64,000 nt of DNA from assembly GCF_003073045.1 (NCBI RefSeq), contig NC_037592.1, forward strand, positions 15,541,100 to 15,605,099. The letters run 5' to 3'. The notes beneath the pieces were generated by a model that saw nothing but the letters and a program-made list of their open reading frames with translations, made no database searches and was not told where the DNA came from. Source of the DNA: Pomacea canaliculata (lineage: Eukaryota > Mollusca > Gastropoda > Architaenioglossa > Ampullariidae). Positions within the stretch are counted from its first letter, which is position 1. The number at the start of each line of letters is the position of its first letter. Position numbers and translations under genes: made by a program. Positions 48,489 through 59,744 of this stretch are shown here, piece by piece.

Positions 48489-51122
48489 ATGCTTGACAAC
48501 GAACTTAACCGCAACAGTGACGTGCAGGTGATGAACAAGTCATCCCCTGCTCTGGCACATCCTTTCTCGGAGATGTGCTCCTCAGCTTCACTGAGCGTCC
48601 CAGAGACCCCCAAGGGCGGCATAGTGGTCAAGGTGAGAAAGATTGTCTACAACTTATACTTTATTATTTCGATATGCCTTTGTGACATTATCGGTTTTCA
48701 GGAACGGCGATTTCCATTTGTTAATAAAACCAGTAGTTACTATAGGATCACATTACAAGTAGATCTGAAAAAGTTTTATTTGCATGCTTGAAAACCACCT
48801 GCTTTACTTGTCATCAGGTCTGCTATGCTGGAGCATGCTACTCAGAGGGTCAGTTGAGAAAGAGGCGCATCAGGCCACGATTCCCAGGTATTAGAGACAC
48901 TTCGTTGTACCCAGGTGTGCACCCTTTCTAAACCAACCTCCCCTTTAAACGGCGTGGCAGTATATGCTTTAGGGTTCATATAGGCTTAATAGTTTTCTAC
49001 TTTAAAGATGACCTTCAGATTCACCCACCCCCCTAGTTAAGGCTTCTTTTCCCCAGCATTTCCTTTTACTAAAAGTATCAGGATAGCAATAATTTTAAAT
49101 GGACCACAAATCGGTTTACAAACTTTTGTGAGACTTTAAAATGCCATTGATAAATGGGATTTTAGTTTGTGGAGGTGGTTTGGGGGAGGATGACACACCT
49201 TGTTATTGTCACTATATACATTAACATAGTTTAGTGCACGCAAGTAACTAACAGTTGTATCTAGCTAGTACTGTGTACACATATATGCATTTTGATGATA
49301 AAGTGTATCGTTATTATGTACATATAATTTATTATTGAACATTCACAATGTGGAAGCTGCATGCATAATATCATACAAGTAAAATATCTGTATAGTGTAG
49401 CTCCATAACAAAATTATCTAATTTGCCAACAAGTTTTTGTGTCCTTATCTGAATGTTGTAAGTGCATGCAGCTATAACTTTTATATTACGCTTTTCACTT
49501 TGAACCTATGAAGACTGCATGCTGAAGAGAAACTGTTGGTGGTTTTCATCAGGTGTGGAAATTGCTGGAATTATCCATGACGTGGGCAATGCACTTCCAA
49601 ACTGCAACTTCACCCCAGGGGATAAGGTCATCATTTTCCCTGATGACAATCTGGCAGACTCTGGCTATGCTGAATACCTGGCAATTGAGGACCCAAACTG
49701 CATCTTGCAAATTCCTCAGAACATGTCACTGGAGGTTGCTGCTATGTTGCCTGGAGGTGCTCTTACTGCTTATGCTGCAATTCTTGCAGCCAGGCCACAC
49801 GTGGAGAAACTTCAGCAAGTTAAATGTAAGTGTAAATTAAATTTTGATCTAAATTAACTGCCATACTCATTGGTGTGTTAGCTGTTCAATCTGTTGTCTA
49901 AGTACATGTTGAACTTTTTTTTTAAAAAAGCCTAAAGAAATTGCTGGAGCTTATTTGATCATTTGCTTGTTTTCTAGCTTGCGTGAACGTGTTGGTTGTT
50001 GGAGCTGGCGGCCTTGGATTGTGGACACTTCGTCTTGCACTTCTGCTGATGGGTGCAAACTGCCAGAATGTCCGGCTCTTTGTCGCAGACAACTCTATTG
50101 ACAAACTGTTGACTGCTCAGGATCATGGCTGCTATGATATTGTCCACTGGAATGAGGAGGACCATGAGCAGTATATCGTTGAACGCACATTGGATGCTTG
50201 CCGTGGTGGAGTTGATGTCATCATCGACTTTGTCAGTTCTCCCCGCACTATGCAGAGGTCGCTGAAGGTTCTGAACAGGGTAAGCATCAGATCTTGTTGA
50301 TGTTATCTTTTTTTCATCCAGATTTGTCACTAGTTTCATTAATTTGTTGGATTAAACAAACCTACTTCAAAAAGTCTGGTTTTATTTCCACCCTCCCCTC
50401 AACCCATCATATTTCATTTTTATTATTTATACATGTAATTGCACCAAAATCAAACAAAATGATTTAAAGCAAGTTCTTTTTACTCATTATTGCTGTACAG
50501 GCTTACGTGAGATTTTTGTGAAACTCACAGTTTGTCTCCTATGTAATTTTGCAGGAGGGCCTGATACTTGTGGGAGGCAACTCTATGACAGAGGTCAGCA
50601 TATCTCTGAATGCTCTAGCAGCAAAACAGCAGAGCATTGTGGGTATTCCAAAAGGCAACTTAAACCAGCTTCAGGAACTGGTCAACTTCGTAACTGAAGG
50701 CAAAGTAAGGATTTTTTTTTTTTTTTAATCGTGGAACATATTTTAATGAAACTGTAGTAAAGACAAGGAGGGAAAGTAGATGTTTGTTATACCTTATGCT
50801 TTTTTTATATGGCGATGAACTTATAAACTGAGCAGACTTTGAAAAAAAATTTGAACTCTTGATTAGCACTCCTACTGATTAGGCTGTTGTACAAGATTGA
50901 TGGAGTTTTTCTTATTCTTGCTTATTTTTGTTTTGGTATTAAACACAACAAAATAATAATGTAATTTCTTAACTTGGTGTGTTGCAGTTGAGTCCACCTT
51001 GCTATGCAGTCTTCCCCATTGAAGATGCCAATCAGGTTTTCGATGACTTGTGCGAATGCAGAATCACTGGTCGTGCAGTGTTCAGATTTAGTAACACAGC
51101 TACCATCACAGACAACCAATAA
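48489..51122 (+). CDS. Zinc-poor medium-chain dehydrogenase/reductase (six coding exons)
   Basis: Coding exons are 48489-48632, 48818-48914, 49553-49825, 49978-50279, 50555-50704 and 50988-51122. They sum to 1101 bases, or 366 residues, with phases agreeing at every junction and GT/AG borders throughout. Residues 1-48 are a polar, low-complexity extension. The GroES-like half follows, then the Rossmann fold with GAGGLG at 180-185 and an acidic residue (D209, in FVADNS) at the end of the second strand, which favours NAD over NADP. This is the fold of alcohol, sorbitol and threonine dehydrogenases. The usual catalytic zinc signature is altered: GACYSE (C55) keeps the cysteine but not the following His, and the GHE motif reads GVE (81-83). 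The four-cysteine structural zinc lobe is absent. I infer an NAD(H)-dependent oxidoreductase without a normal zinc site. The substrate is unknown. Confidence 0.9.
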
Positions 51123-52650
51123 AAAAGACATTTTTCATAGCTGAGAAACTTTTTTTATGGAGGAAAAGTTGTTTTCTGCCAAACAGTAAGATGGTGCAAC
51201 CATATGGTAAAAATTTTCACAAAGCATTAGCCATCATTACCAGTGCTGGACAAGCCAGTGGTGGTGAGGGGGAAGGCCGATGGCCAGGATGAACATGAAC
51301 AAACATGATCATTAAAGCATTGGCACCATGGGTCTTTTATGCATTTCATGTCGAGATCACACTAGATGTGCTGTGTGCTGAACTTGGCAGAAGCTTTAAA
51401 CTACCCACCCTATGCTACTGGCTGGACAGGAGGCTTGTGGGATGACAAACAGGAGGTGCAGTGCTGACAGAACCGTCAGATAAAGGTTATTGCTGCTGGT
51501 CAGTTTCCACAACTTGATCAAAGAAGAAAAAAGTTAACTACCTCACTGATTTAGGTTCTGACTGAAAGTCACTGGAGGTGGCTAGGTCTTCACCAGCGAA
51601 AAATGATTGAGCCTTTTTTGTCACAAGTGTAAAACAGGATGACAAGCTAGAAGGACTATACCTGTATTCATATGCACATTTTCTATGTAGTAAGCCATTG
51701 AACTCTTGGTTTCAACTTGCAGAGATGTGTGAGGCTTAGCACTGCATTCTAACTCCTAATAAGCCTTGTTGCTCAAAAGGCTTCTACTTAGCTTTCCTGT
51801 GATCATTGGAACTAGATAGTTTGTAAATGATGTGTATGCAGGGAAGAGAGACTGAAAAGATGCGTGTATGAAATTGAGTGGAAAGCCTAATTTTACTTGT
51901 CCTCATCTTCATGGTATCATTAGAGTATGCTCATCACAGACCTCATCAGAATAGCATTATATTAACTGCATAGTGTGTTTTGTGTGCCTGAGACTTATTT
52001 TAAATGGGTATATGAAAAGTGGATGAAACTGAAAAAGTTATTGGGTGACTGGTTTATTTTTATGGGTATGACGACATGAAATGGTCAAATCTGTGAAAAA
52101 TGGCATATACAGAAGGTTGTTGGAGGTACATAGCCTCTTTATGTATGTAAGGGAGAATGGGTGGGTGTGCGCGATCTGTTAAATGGACAAAGAAGTGTGT
52201 TTCCATTATTCACCATGCAAGTGCTGTTCTAACCATGTGGCATTTTCATTGAAAAACGTTTACCCTAGAACAGTATTTCTATGGAGTAGAAAAATGCCAA
52301 CTATTGCAATGGTGGTGTTTGTTTTAGAGCAGTTTGTTTTGTGTGCAAATTTGTTTTCTGGTAACACTAAAGACCATGTTTGTGACGTGTAAAGAGTAAA
52401 GAAGAAAATATTTTGTTTTGTATAAGATATTATATCATCTATATAAAGCTGTGATTAATGCGTCATTTTTATGTTTCATCACCATTCTGTCAATGGAGCC
52501 TCTTATTATGGTGGAAAAAATCTGAATTTGTTTTTAATTATTGAGGCACCATGTATGGAGATATTTCTTACATTTGCTGTATATTTGATCTTGCATGATG
52601 TGAACTTAAAGAAACACGGAATCAGATTAAAATAAAAGTAAAACAAATAC
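51123..52650 (+). other. Long 3' untranslated region of the MDR dehydrogenase gene
   Basis: About 1.5 kb of AT-rich DNA follows the stop codon, with no convincing coding frame and no clear splice sites. AATAAA occurs at 52631-52636, and a further AATAAA lies near 52800. I treat the whole as the probable 3' UTR. A short frame at 52183-52392 resembles no family I know. Confidence 0.5.
52631..52636 (+). terminator. Poly(A) signal AATAAA for the MDR dehydrogenase gene
   Basis: AATAAA within ATTAAAATAAAAGT, followed within about 25 bases by a TGTTGTTGTTTCTTTTGTGTG stretch. That is the GT/T-rich downstream element expected after a cleavage site, which makes this hexamer more convincing than the others in the region. 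Confidence 0.55.
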
Positions 52651-54202
52651 TGTTGTTGTTTCTTTTGTGTGAATTTTGCAAGATATTGTTTTCATATTTT
52701 CAATTAATGCAGTTGATCAGCTAATGTTTGCTCTTCATGGTATAATTAAAATCTTGGGATAATATAAAAAAATTTTTATACTCCAAACATTTTTTTAAGA
52801 AATAAAAGCGGTGAAATCTTGCACAAGAAATAGTGGAATTTTTTTTGGAAATCCTAGGAATGTTTTCTCATTAAAACCAAACCTCTATAGTTCTTTTTTT
52901 TTTTGATTACGGAAAAGGCGGTCAAAACATGGTATGGTCATGACTAGTATGATCTATGGATGGTGGTATTGGATTGTTCACCAGCAATAAAATGATCATG
53001 TCTAGACATTTCACTCGCAGTAACAGCCTAAGGGTTGATAAATGCCAGCTGTAGATACCAAGCTTGAGCTCCTGGGAAGGGGATGCTGCTCCACAGGGTG
53101 GGGGGAGAGGTGAAGAGTAAGGCGAAGTAGGCAATCTGCAGGCCGAAATGAGCATAAACATACAGATATCACTTATCACAGCCTCCCTCTGCTTTAGAAT
53201 TGCCCATGTGTTTGGCAGCTGCTGTTGCCATAGAAACACTTACGTAGGTTCAATTTCCACTTGCTTCGTACTTTTGCCACAAACAAGTTTCTGGTGCATC
53301 AGGAATGAAGTAATGAGGGATGGTGGTTTTTGGGGGAGGGACACAGTTGGCGCTAGATAGATGAGAAAGTGTAGAGCAGTTGGCTAAAGTGCTTACAAAA
53401 TATGCACACCACAGCCGCTGACCTACCTGATATTCAGGTCCTTGTTTTATCTTAACCGCTGAATGAACAGCCAGCCAACTGTTTATACCTGCATCCGGTC
53501 CCTGACTGGTGAAAGATTTTTAACTTTGGGACCGTAAACAGTCTGTGCATGAATCTCTTTATTTGCCCAAACTGATTCCTTAGGCCTGCAACTGCAAGTA
53601 ACTACAAATAGACTTTATATTTCTGAGGTAGACAAAGAAAATTACATCCGATTATTTCAGAATTAGAATTACAACTCGAAATCCCCCACAAAGAGCACAA
53701 TTAGTAATACTACCGATTTCTAATAATTTTAAACTCTACAGAGACTAATGAAACTAGACTGGTCTCCATCCGTGGAAGTTACCTTGGTCGTCCAGCCAGG
53801 CCTCCCACACTGGCTCGTCATAGAGACATCCTTTGTTAATATTTCTTTCACGTAGAACAACTATTTGGCTTTTAAAACGCAGTTTTATTTCTCTTTATTT
53901 ATTTGCATATATATATAAGGCATTCACACACAATTAGCAATCGTCATTCATATTGTAAATAAATCGCCTCAATACTCTTGTGTTTGTAATACATGCAAAT
54001 TTATACCTTTGGTAATAGATTAAATTTTGCAATAAGAGCAAAGCTAAGACTATGTGTGTTGGGGAAATCAGTAAAAGATTATAGGAGTCACTACGAGTTT
54101 CATTAACAATATACTGTAGTTAAACACGGGAAGTAACTTTGTCATCATTATGACAAACAACTGGCGCGGTGACGTCCCCTTGGAAAAGTACACTGGAGAA
54201 AG
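52651..54202. other. No gene recognised
   Basis: AT-rich spacer between the dehydrogenase gene and the cluster of repeats at 54.2 kb. One weak SINE head lies at 53355. Confidence 0.5.
53355..53450 (+). repeat. Possible tRNA-derived SINE head
   Basis: TAGAGCAGTTGGCTAAAGTGC is close to a tRNA A-box region. No convincing B box follows. This is weak evidence only. Confidence 0.25.
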
Positions 54203-54300
54203 TACAGTGGTACCTCGACATACGAGTGCCCTAACATACGAGTGTTTTGAGACACGAGCCGCAGAGCGAGCGATATTTTGCTTGGAGATGAGAGCAAGAT
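54203..54300 (+). mobile_element. DNA-transposon end fragment (CAGTGGTACCTCGACATACGA type)
   Basis: TACAGTGGTACCTCGACATA then CGAGTGCCCTAACATACGAGTGTTTTGAGACACGAGC is a terminal sequence I have met in small DNA transposons of many animals. The matching opposite terminus is not found nearby, so only one end is supported. Confidence 0.4.
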
Positions 54301-54328
54301 TTGAGATACGAGTTATCGCACACTACAC

Positions 54329-54379
54329 CGTTGCACACGACCCCAACATGCGGGGCGGATGTTGGGGTCGTGTGCAGCG
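54329..54379. repeat. Near-perfect 21-bp hairpin with 9-base loop
   Basis: Arms 54329-54349 and 54359-54379 pair at all 21 positions with a single G-T exception. The inner 17 pairs, from GCACACGACCCCAACAT, are perfect. The loop is GCGGGGCGG. It lies between a transposon-end fragment and a reversed LINE/SINE-like tail. It could be a transposon-borne palindrome or, less likely, a structured RNA. Confidence 0.8.
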
Positions 54380-54385
54380 TCTAGT

Positions 54386-54500
54386 TTCAAAATCAAATCA
54401 AAAATCAAACTCAAAACAAACTTTATTGTCTGTCGAGGAGACCCAGGACAGAAATGTTTCTTCGCTCACAAGGGCAGTCATACATACTCATACAGACATG
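54386..54500 (-). mobile_element. Probable 3' tail of a LINE or SINE, reversed
   Basis: Read on the minus strand, a unique stretch runs into AATAAAGTTTGTTTTGAGTT followed by TTTGATTTT-like repeats. Short A/T-rich 3' repeat tails of this sort mark non-LTR retrotransposons and the SINEs that use their machinery. No coding part is attached. Confidence 0.35.
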
Positions 54501-54527
54501 TAACACACAGTTAGGAGTAAAGATACT

Positions 54528-56815
54528 CAGTGGCGTAGGAACCAGGGGGGCAGCCCCCTCCCCCTCAAGGAAAATACAGGAATATCCTTTTGCCCCCCCC
54601 CAATATTTGAGACGTAATTCCTCACAAAGAGCAAAGAATTGAAGAAAGGTAGGGGAAGGTAGAGAGGAGACGGTCATCACCATCACAAAAGCGGGCCCTG
54701 GGGCAAGTGGAGGCTGTAACACCTCTGACGATCAGATCGGGGACAGTCCGTTGGTATTGTTTGCCATGCTAATTGCAGGCTGTGTTGAAGCCTGAGCCAA
54801 GCAAGCAGCCAGCCGGACAGTACATCGAGTGTGGTCTCCCTCCCACCTCCCCCATAATGCGACGCCTTTTCTTTGGCGGTTTTCGTTTGACCAACATAAA
54901 ACATCCCCCACCCACTCGCTGTCACCCTAAAATTATCTGCTATGGCTTACAACCAAAGGGGCCGCACTGGCCATCGGGAACACAGAAAGCCAGTAACGAA
55001 TTAGTTGCATACCAATACCCCAGTCTTGCCAATCAGACAGGAACCCTTACACTTTGTGAAAAGCTAGCGAAGCACGAGGACTTCCATCTTACTAGACACC
55101 AACGGTTTAGTGCGAATTGACGGCTTTGACTTCACCTAAGTAAGGCAAAGACTCTGAGTCCCTATATTGGTAGTTTTCTTTAGAGACAGAGAGACTGGTA
55201 TTATTGCTATCTACGACTCAGGGGGAAGTGCATAAGTAACATTTCTAAAACTACACAAGGGCACTCACTCTTTTATCATCAACGACTGTGGCTGGTACTC
55301 AACATAAGTTATCTGTGTTATACTGTTTGGTTTGTATATATGTGTCCGTGTTTTGGTAGATGGCCATAGAACGTGTCGCATCGCTGGCTCAGCACCGTCG
55401 GGTAGCGGAGCGAGGAAGGGGTGGCCCTGCGGCCATTCCCACCCTAGTTTCGTCCCCTGGCCACGGTGGTCTGGCCAGTTTATGGCCCTTAATTATACGG
55501 TAGCCTTGCGTCCCTTCCTCTCTGGTCTCTTTGGTTCTCTTTGGGGTGGATGGGGCTATTTTCCCACGGTGTGCGGACACGGAGTTCAGGTATAGGGCTG
55601 TGCCTCTTTGTAACGTGTATTATTATCTCGCGGACGCTGGGCCCTGTGGGTAGGGAAAGGTTCTGGAGGTTTCTCGAAGCCTATAGAAACCTGCCACACA
55701 GGTATATGTGGACTGGGAAGACGGCGGGGCGGAAGAGGAGTTTTTGCGGTGGTGGAGACACCTGTGTCCGTCTCTGGGAGTAGTCGGGGGTTTGCCACGT
55801 GCTGTGTCCTGTCGCTGGAACTGGCGTGGTGTCTAGAAGAGGGTTCCAGCAACCAGCGTATTTTCCCCGCGTTTGTTGTGAGATAGAACAAAGCGTGTCA
55901 CGAGCCGTTGGGTGAGTAGGCTTAATTAATCTTTACTTTTGTTTTTCCACCCGATGGCTACCCTGGCCAGTATGCAGACGTGTACGGTGTGTGACCGAGT
56001 GTGACTGCGTGGCCTGTACATGCGCGCATGTGTGCATAGGTGTGTGCGCTGGTGTATATGTGCAGAGCTGGAATGCTGATCGTTGCTGTCAGGGGGTTTG
56101 GTGTTTTCTTTTTTAGGTATAATGCTTGGTAGTGTATTTTGTAATAGAGGTACTGGAAGGGCTGACCAGTAGGTAACATGGGAGACGGGGGAATTGCTCT
56201 TGGCCGGAAGGGCGCCTAATTGTACTGTTGTGTTTCTGGACGCAGGCTCAAATTCATTCTTGAACTCGAACTCGAATAAGCTTCAACTTTATCTCAACCC
56301 CAGTCGCCGAGTCGTCAGTTCGTACTCTGAAAACCATTAATTTTCTGAAAAACATAGATACAGTCTTCCGACCTTTCTTGTTTCTATTTATAAGTTTTTT
56401 TTTTTGCTATGAGAGCGAGAATGTATTAATGTCTGAAAATTTACTCTCATAAGTAACACTCATAAACACTGTTAAAAATTAGGCAATGGAGTTCATTAAT
56501 AGAAATCACCGAAGACGCAGTTTTTTTGGCACACGGACTTGCCAACCTTGATTAATATGATTTATATGATTATAACGTTTATCACATTTCTTGTGAATGC
56601 GTTAGCCGGGGAGTCATTCTTTAATTTGTTTTTTCTTATTTAATGCTGCTTTGCCTTTTAACAATAAAGCAGCGTGTTGTGATGCTACCACTGTGTACGT
56701 GCGTGCAGTACCCCCCCCCCCATCCTTTTTTACGAAATGTGCGAGTGCGAACTTCGTTCACTGTCAGCAGGGCGTTTGCCCCCCCCCCAACGCCGAACAT
56801 CTTCCTACGCCACTG
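54528..56815 (+). mobile_element. Non-autonomous DNA transposon, CAGTGGCGTAGGAA termini, copy 2
   Basis: The same terminal 14-mers as at 35022-36785 enclose 2288 bases. This longer copy holds three segments missing from copy 1: about 55092-55140, a short one near 55665-55680, and about 56130-56602. Most of the remaining sequence is nearly the same in the two copies, so both are young or kept alike. The 5 bases outside the ends (ATACT and CACAT) do not match, so a duplication is not visible here. The open frames inside are shared with copy 1 but resemble no transposase. Confidence 0.8.
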
Positions 56816-57035
56816 CACATGCACTACTGTCTGCAAGCCTATGTTGAAATTTTCCCTTGTAATAATTTCACAATGGAAACCTCATACACTTTTTTTTAAA
56901 AAGTCCTGTCAAAGAAGAACTGCATCTTTCATTTATTATAGTTAAAAAGCATTTGCTACTTTCTAAAGAGATCTGTATGAATGAACAGCTACTAAGTTTC
57001 ATAAGAATGAAAATTTAATTATTTCTACAGTCACG
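56816..57035. other. Spacer, nothing recognised
   Basis: AT-rich DNA between transposon copy 2 and the tandem duplication. Confidence 0.5.
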
Positions 57036-57322
57036 TAGTTTTGATTTTGTGAGCTCTACAGAAAAGTATAAAATTATGATATATTCACAAGAAAAATCTA
57101 CTTAAAAACTGGATACTAGCAGCTTGACCTGTTGCAACACATGTTGGGCCTACATCTAAACCTTTGACTATGTCTATTGTTGATGTTCTAACTTCGTTAT
57201 CAAAATAGTTCTGACACTATGAACTGTACAGAAATGTATAAAATTATGGGTTAACATATTTACAAGAAAAGTCTATAAACAGATTGGTTCCTGACACCTT
57301 GGCCTGCTGCAACATGGGCTCT
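57036..57322. repeat. Two-copy diverged tandem duplication, about 170-base spacing
   Basis: The stretch at about 57036-57150 recurs in diverged form at about 57206-57322. Shared blocks include CTACAGAAAAGTATAAAATTATG against CTGTACAGAAATGTATAAAATTATG, then ACAAGAAAAaTCTA, then TTGaCCTGtTGCAACA. It lies just downstream of the stop codon of the minus-strand gene and could be part of its 3' UTR or an old local duplication. Confidence 0.55.
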
Positions 57323-57361
57323 TTCTGTGGGAGCACCATGTACTGAAACAGTGTCATTGAT

Positions 57362-57367
57362 TTTATT
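57362..57367 (-). terminator. Possible poly(A) signal of the unknown three-exon gene
   Basis: Read on the minus strand, AATAAA lies about 18 bases after the stop codon at 57385. This would give a very short 3' UTR, so a later signal may be used. The assignment is weak. Confidence 0.25.
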
Positions 57368-57384
57368 GTAGTGATTTTCATTAT

Positions 57385-59024
57385 TTAAATCATTGTTATG
57401 TCCAACATCATGATTGTCGCCATCATTGTCTGGCTCTCCCCAATTGAGAACACAGTCACTTCACATGCCTGATCTGGTTCCATCTTCAGACCCAAGAGAT
57501 AATGCCATCTCTTTTTAGCTATGCCTGAAATACAAACATCATCACCATCTGTAGCAATTTATACTGACTGCTGGAATGTAATGCCACACCACATTACAAT
57601 AACTACATTCACTGTGATTTAAATGAACTACTAGCTGAACATATTATTGGCATTGTCATTTACAAATAGTATACACATTACATGTAAACAGGTTTTTATC
57701 AAACCAGTATTATTTCCATATAAAACTATTCAATGTATACACATGCTGGGAAAAATATTTAAATGTGTTCAAGTCTGGCTTTACTATACATAGATATAGT
57801 TAATGTGACCAACAGGAACATTTGGCGAAAACTTTGATGCAAACTCACATACCAGTTGCATGTACAGCTATGTGCTGTGTTGTATTTCCTTTCCTGCAAG
57901 GGTGCAGGATGCTGAAATGGTGTCAACAATCACTCTCCTATCATGCAGCCACTGTCACCTAGCATGACCCGGTCCAGTAGTCTACAGTTGCTTTCAAAGG
58001 CTGCGAACACCCTGGATGCCACTTTGCAAGCATGTTGATCAACATTAACCTGTTCAAATATATATAAACATGCATATCAACAGCAACATTAAGTTTTGAG
58101 TATATGGATTATCAATGCATCAGCAGATGAGATTTTGAAATTCTTTGACACGAGCACACTAAATATAAACAAAACATGCTTATCAATCGTGATGATAAGA
58201 AAGTTTTGGGTAATGGTATGAGAGTGTTTTTTAATTCCTAATATCTTAATTGGGATTGTGTAGTAGCAGTCTATTTTCTGCTTTCACAAAAATGTTTAAC
58301 AGATATTAAAGTGATTAAATATTATCTGCAAAATTTTCCAAGAAAGAATATTTTAGTCTATGGAGAAAATATAAAATTTATGAGATTTGGCATTGGAGAA
58401 GAGTCTATACTGCAACCAGGGCCGTGCTTAGGGGCAGGCGGACGAGGCATCTGCCTAGGGCCCCGCGCTATTGACGAACGTTACAAATAATTAATCGTGG
58501 TTTATGTTGTAATGTGTATGCAGCGTGCTGTAATGATAAAAGACGAGATATTCCTGAGGAAAAAGTGACTTTAGATCCCAACCAAAACCGTGTGATCGTG
58601 GCGAGAGGGCCCCGCACATGCCCTTTGCCTCGGGCCCCGCGGGGGCTAAGAACGGACCTGACTGCAACAATTTATGGCACTTCGAACGGTTTAGTCATAT
58701 GTGGATAAAATGGCAACTATACCGATTACAAAGTATTACCTGAACATTCAGTGAATGAAAATATTTTCCATTCAGGTATTGGTGCTCATTATTTTTCGCG
58801 TCCCGTCGATGCATCAACAACACTCGGAAAAACCACCGCTTGCATAGAACTTTCTCTTCTCTCTGCCTCTCGCTGGTCGGGAAAGACGATCTATCGTCGA
58901 GCATGTCGTAGTAGCGTTTGGTCACTCTCCTCACGATGTGACATTTCTCTTCGGAAACTCCCACCAAATCGCCACACACACACGTTGCGAAGTGCAAAAC
59001 ATTCTCGTCTGCTTGAGGGAACAT
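57385..59024 (-). CDS. Proposed three-exon gene, 171-residue protein of unknown function
   Basis: On the minus strand the coding exons are 59024-58740, 58049-57959 and 57524-57385. They total 516 bases, an exact multiple of three, ending in TAA. Exon 1 ends at CAG/GTAATA in phase 0. Exon 2 opens after TTTGAACAG and ends at CTAG/GTGACA with one base over. Exon 3 opens after GTATTTCAG and accepts that base. Residues 1-95 begin MFPQADENVL and are basic and mostly polar, with KCHIVRRVTKRYYD and a KRWFFRVLLMHRRD stretch. Exon 2 gives a helical-looking piece (VASRVFAAFE, CRLLDRVML). Exon 3 starts IAKKRWHYLLGLKME and ends in a Met-rich tail. There is no signal peptide or membrane segment. I recognise no family. 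An overlapping frame upstream of the start (58891 to about 59165) is also open, so a different 5' end or a frameshift is possible. Confidence 0.45.
58417..58660. mobile_element. hAT-type MITE with perfect 8-bp target-site duplication
   Basis: A 244-base element starts CAGGGCCGTGCTTAGGGG and ends in a sequence whose complement reads CAGGTCCGTTCTTAGCCC. These form imperfect terminal inverted repeats. Both sides are flanked by exactly ACTGCAAC (58409-58416 and 58661-58668), the 8-bp duplication typical of hAT transposons. It has no coding capacity, so it is non-autonomous. It lies inside the proposed first intron of the minus-strand gene at 57385-59024, in a position that leaves both splice sites intact. 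Confidence 0.85.
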
Positions 59025-59744
59025 TGTTCCCTCGATTCGACATTTCCAATTCACCTTCTACCTCATAGACAATAGACATTTTATCAACTCCACGAAATTC
59101 AAATTTCGTGTACACTTCTACATCATTTAAAGATATAATTGTCCCTAAATATTCTGTTTCGACGAAGATTTCGCCTGTTTAGCGAGAGCACAGCTACTAC
59201 AGTCGCCATTTTTCTGCGCTAATAGCCGCGTAAAGGCGGGTCCCCCCTGACCATAACTTACCACGCGATAAGGCCGACTTATTCGCTATTAATTTCGACT
59301 TTTTGCGCTTATGGGCTGGTAAGCTAGTTATTCGCTGGTACGTCGGAACATGAAATCCACCACTGAACTATATAAATTAAATTAAACTAATAAAAAAAAT
59401 CCTGATACTGTACAGGCAGTTTCAACTGGCATGAATAATTCATGTTATAATATTTTACAGAATTTTAGGGTACACTTCTCACCTAATTCACAAACTCACC
59501 GAGAGTGCGATGACCAAAGCGGTTGTTGCAGGTAGAAACCCATCGGGCCGCGAGTGCGGAGTCCGACAGCCGGTCAGCAAAAGTGGGCGCGAGGTCAGAG
59601 GGCGGAGTGAAATGTCCGACATACGGGTCACGTAAGCGCGTAACGGCTACGCCCTATGGGCGTTCGGTCATTTAGGAGAGGGATAGCCCGTAGCCCTTAC
59701 TTTCACCCCCTCCCCCCGTTAGGGGCCCTTCAAACTCCCAAAGT
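59025..59744. other. No gene recognised; possible 5' region and LINE flank
   Basis: The first part may be leader or an alternative first exon of the minus-strand gene ending at 57385; a minus frame stays open to about 59165. Beyond 59500 the DNA is G/C-richer and could be the 3' UTR of the LINE relic. Confidence 0.4.

Noticed and set aside
54150..54503. 117-codon plus-strand frame
   Set aside because: It crosses a transposon end, the hairpin and a reversed retrotransposon tail, so it is a composite of repeats.
58751..59068. 105-codon plus-strand frame
   Set aside because: It is antisense to the first exon of the minus-strand gene and has no splice or start support. Judged a shadow of that exon.
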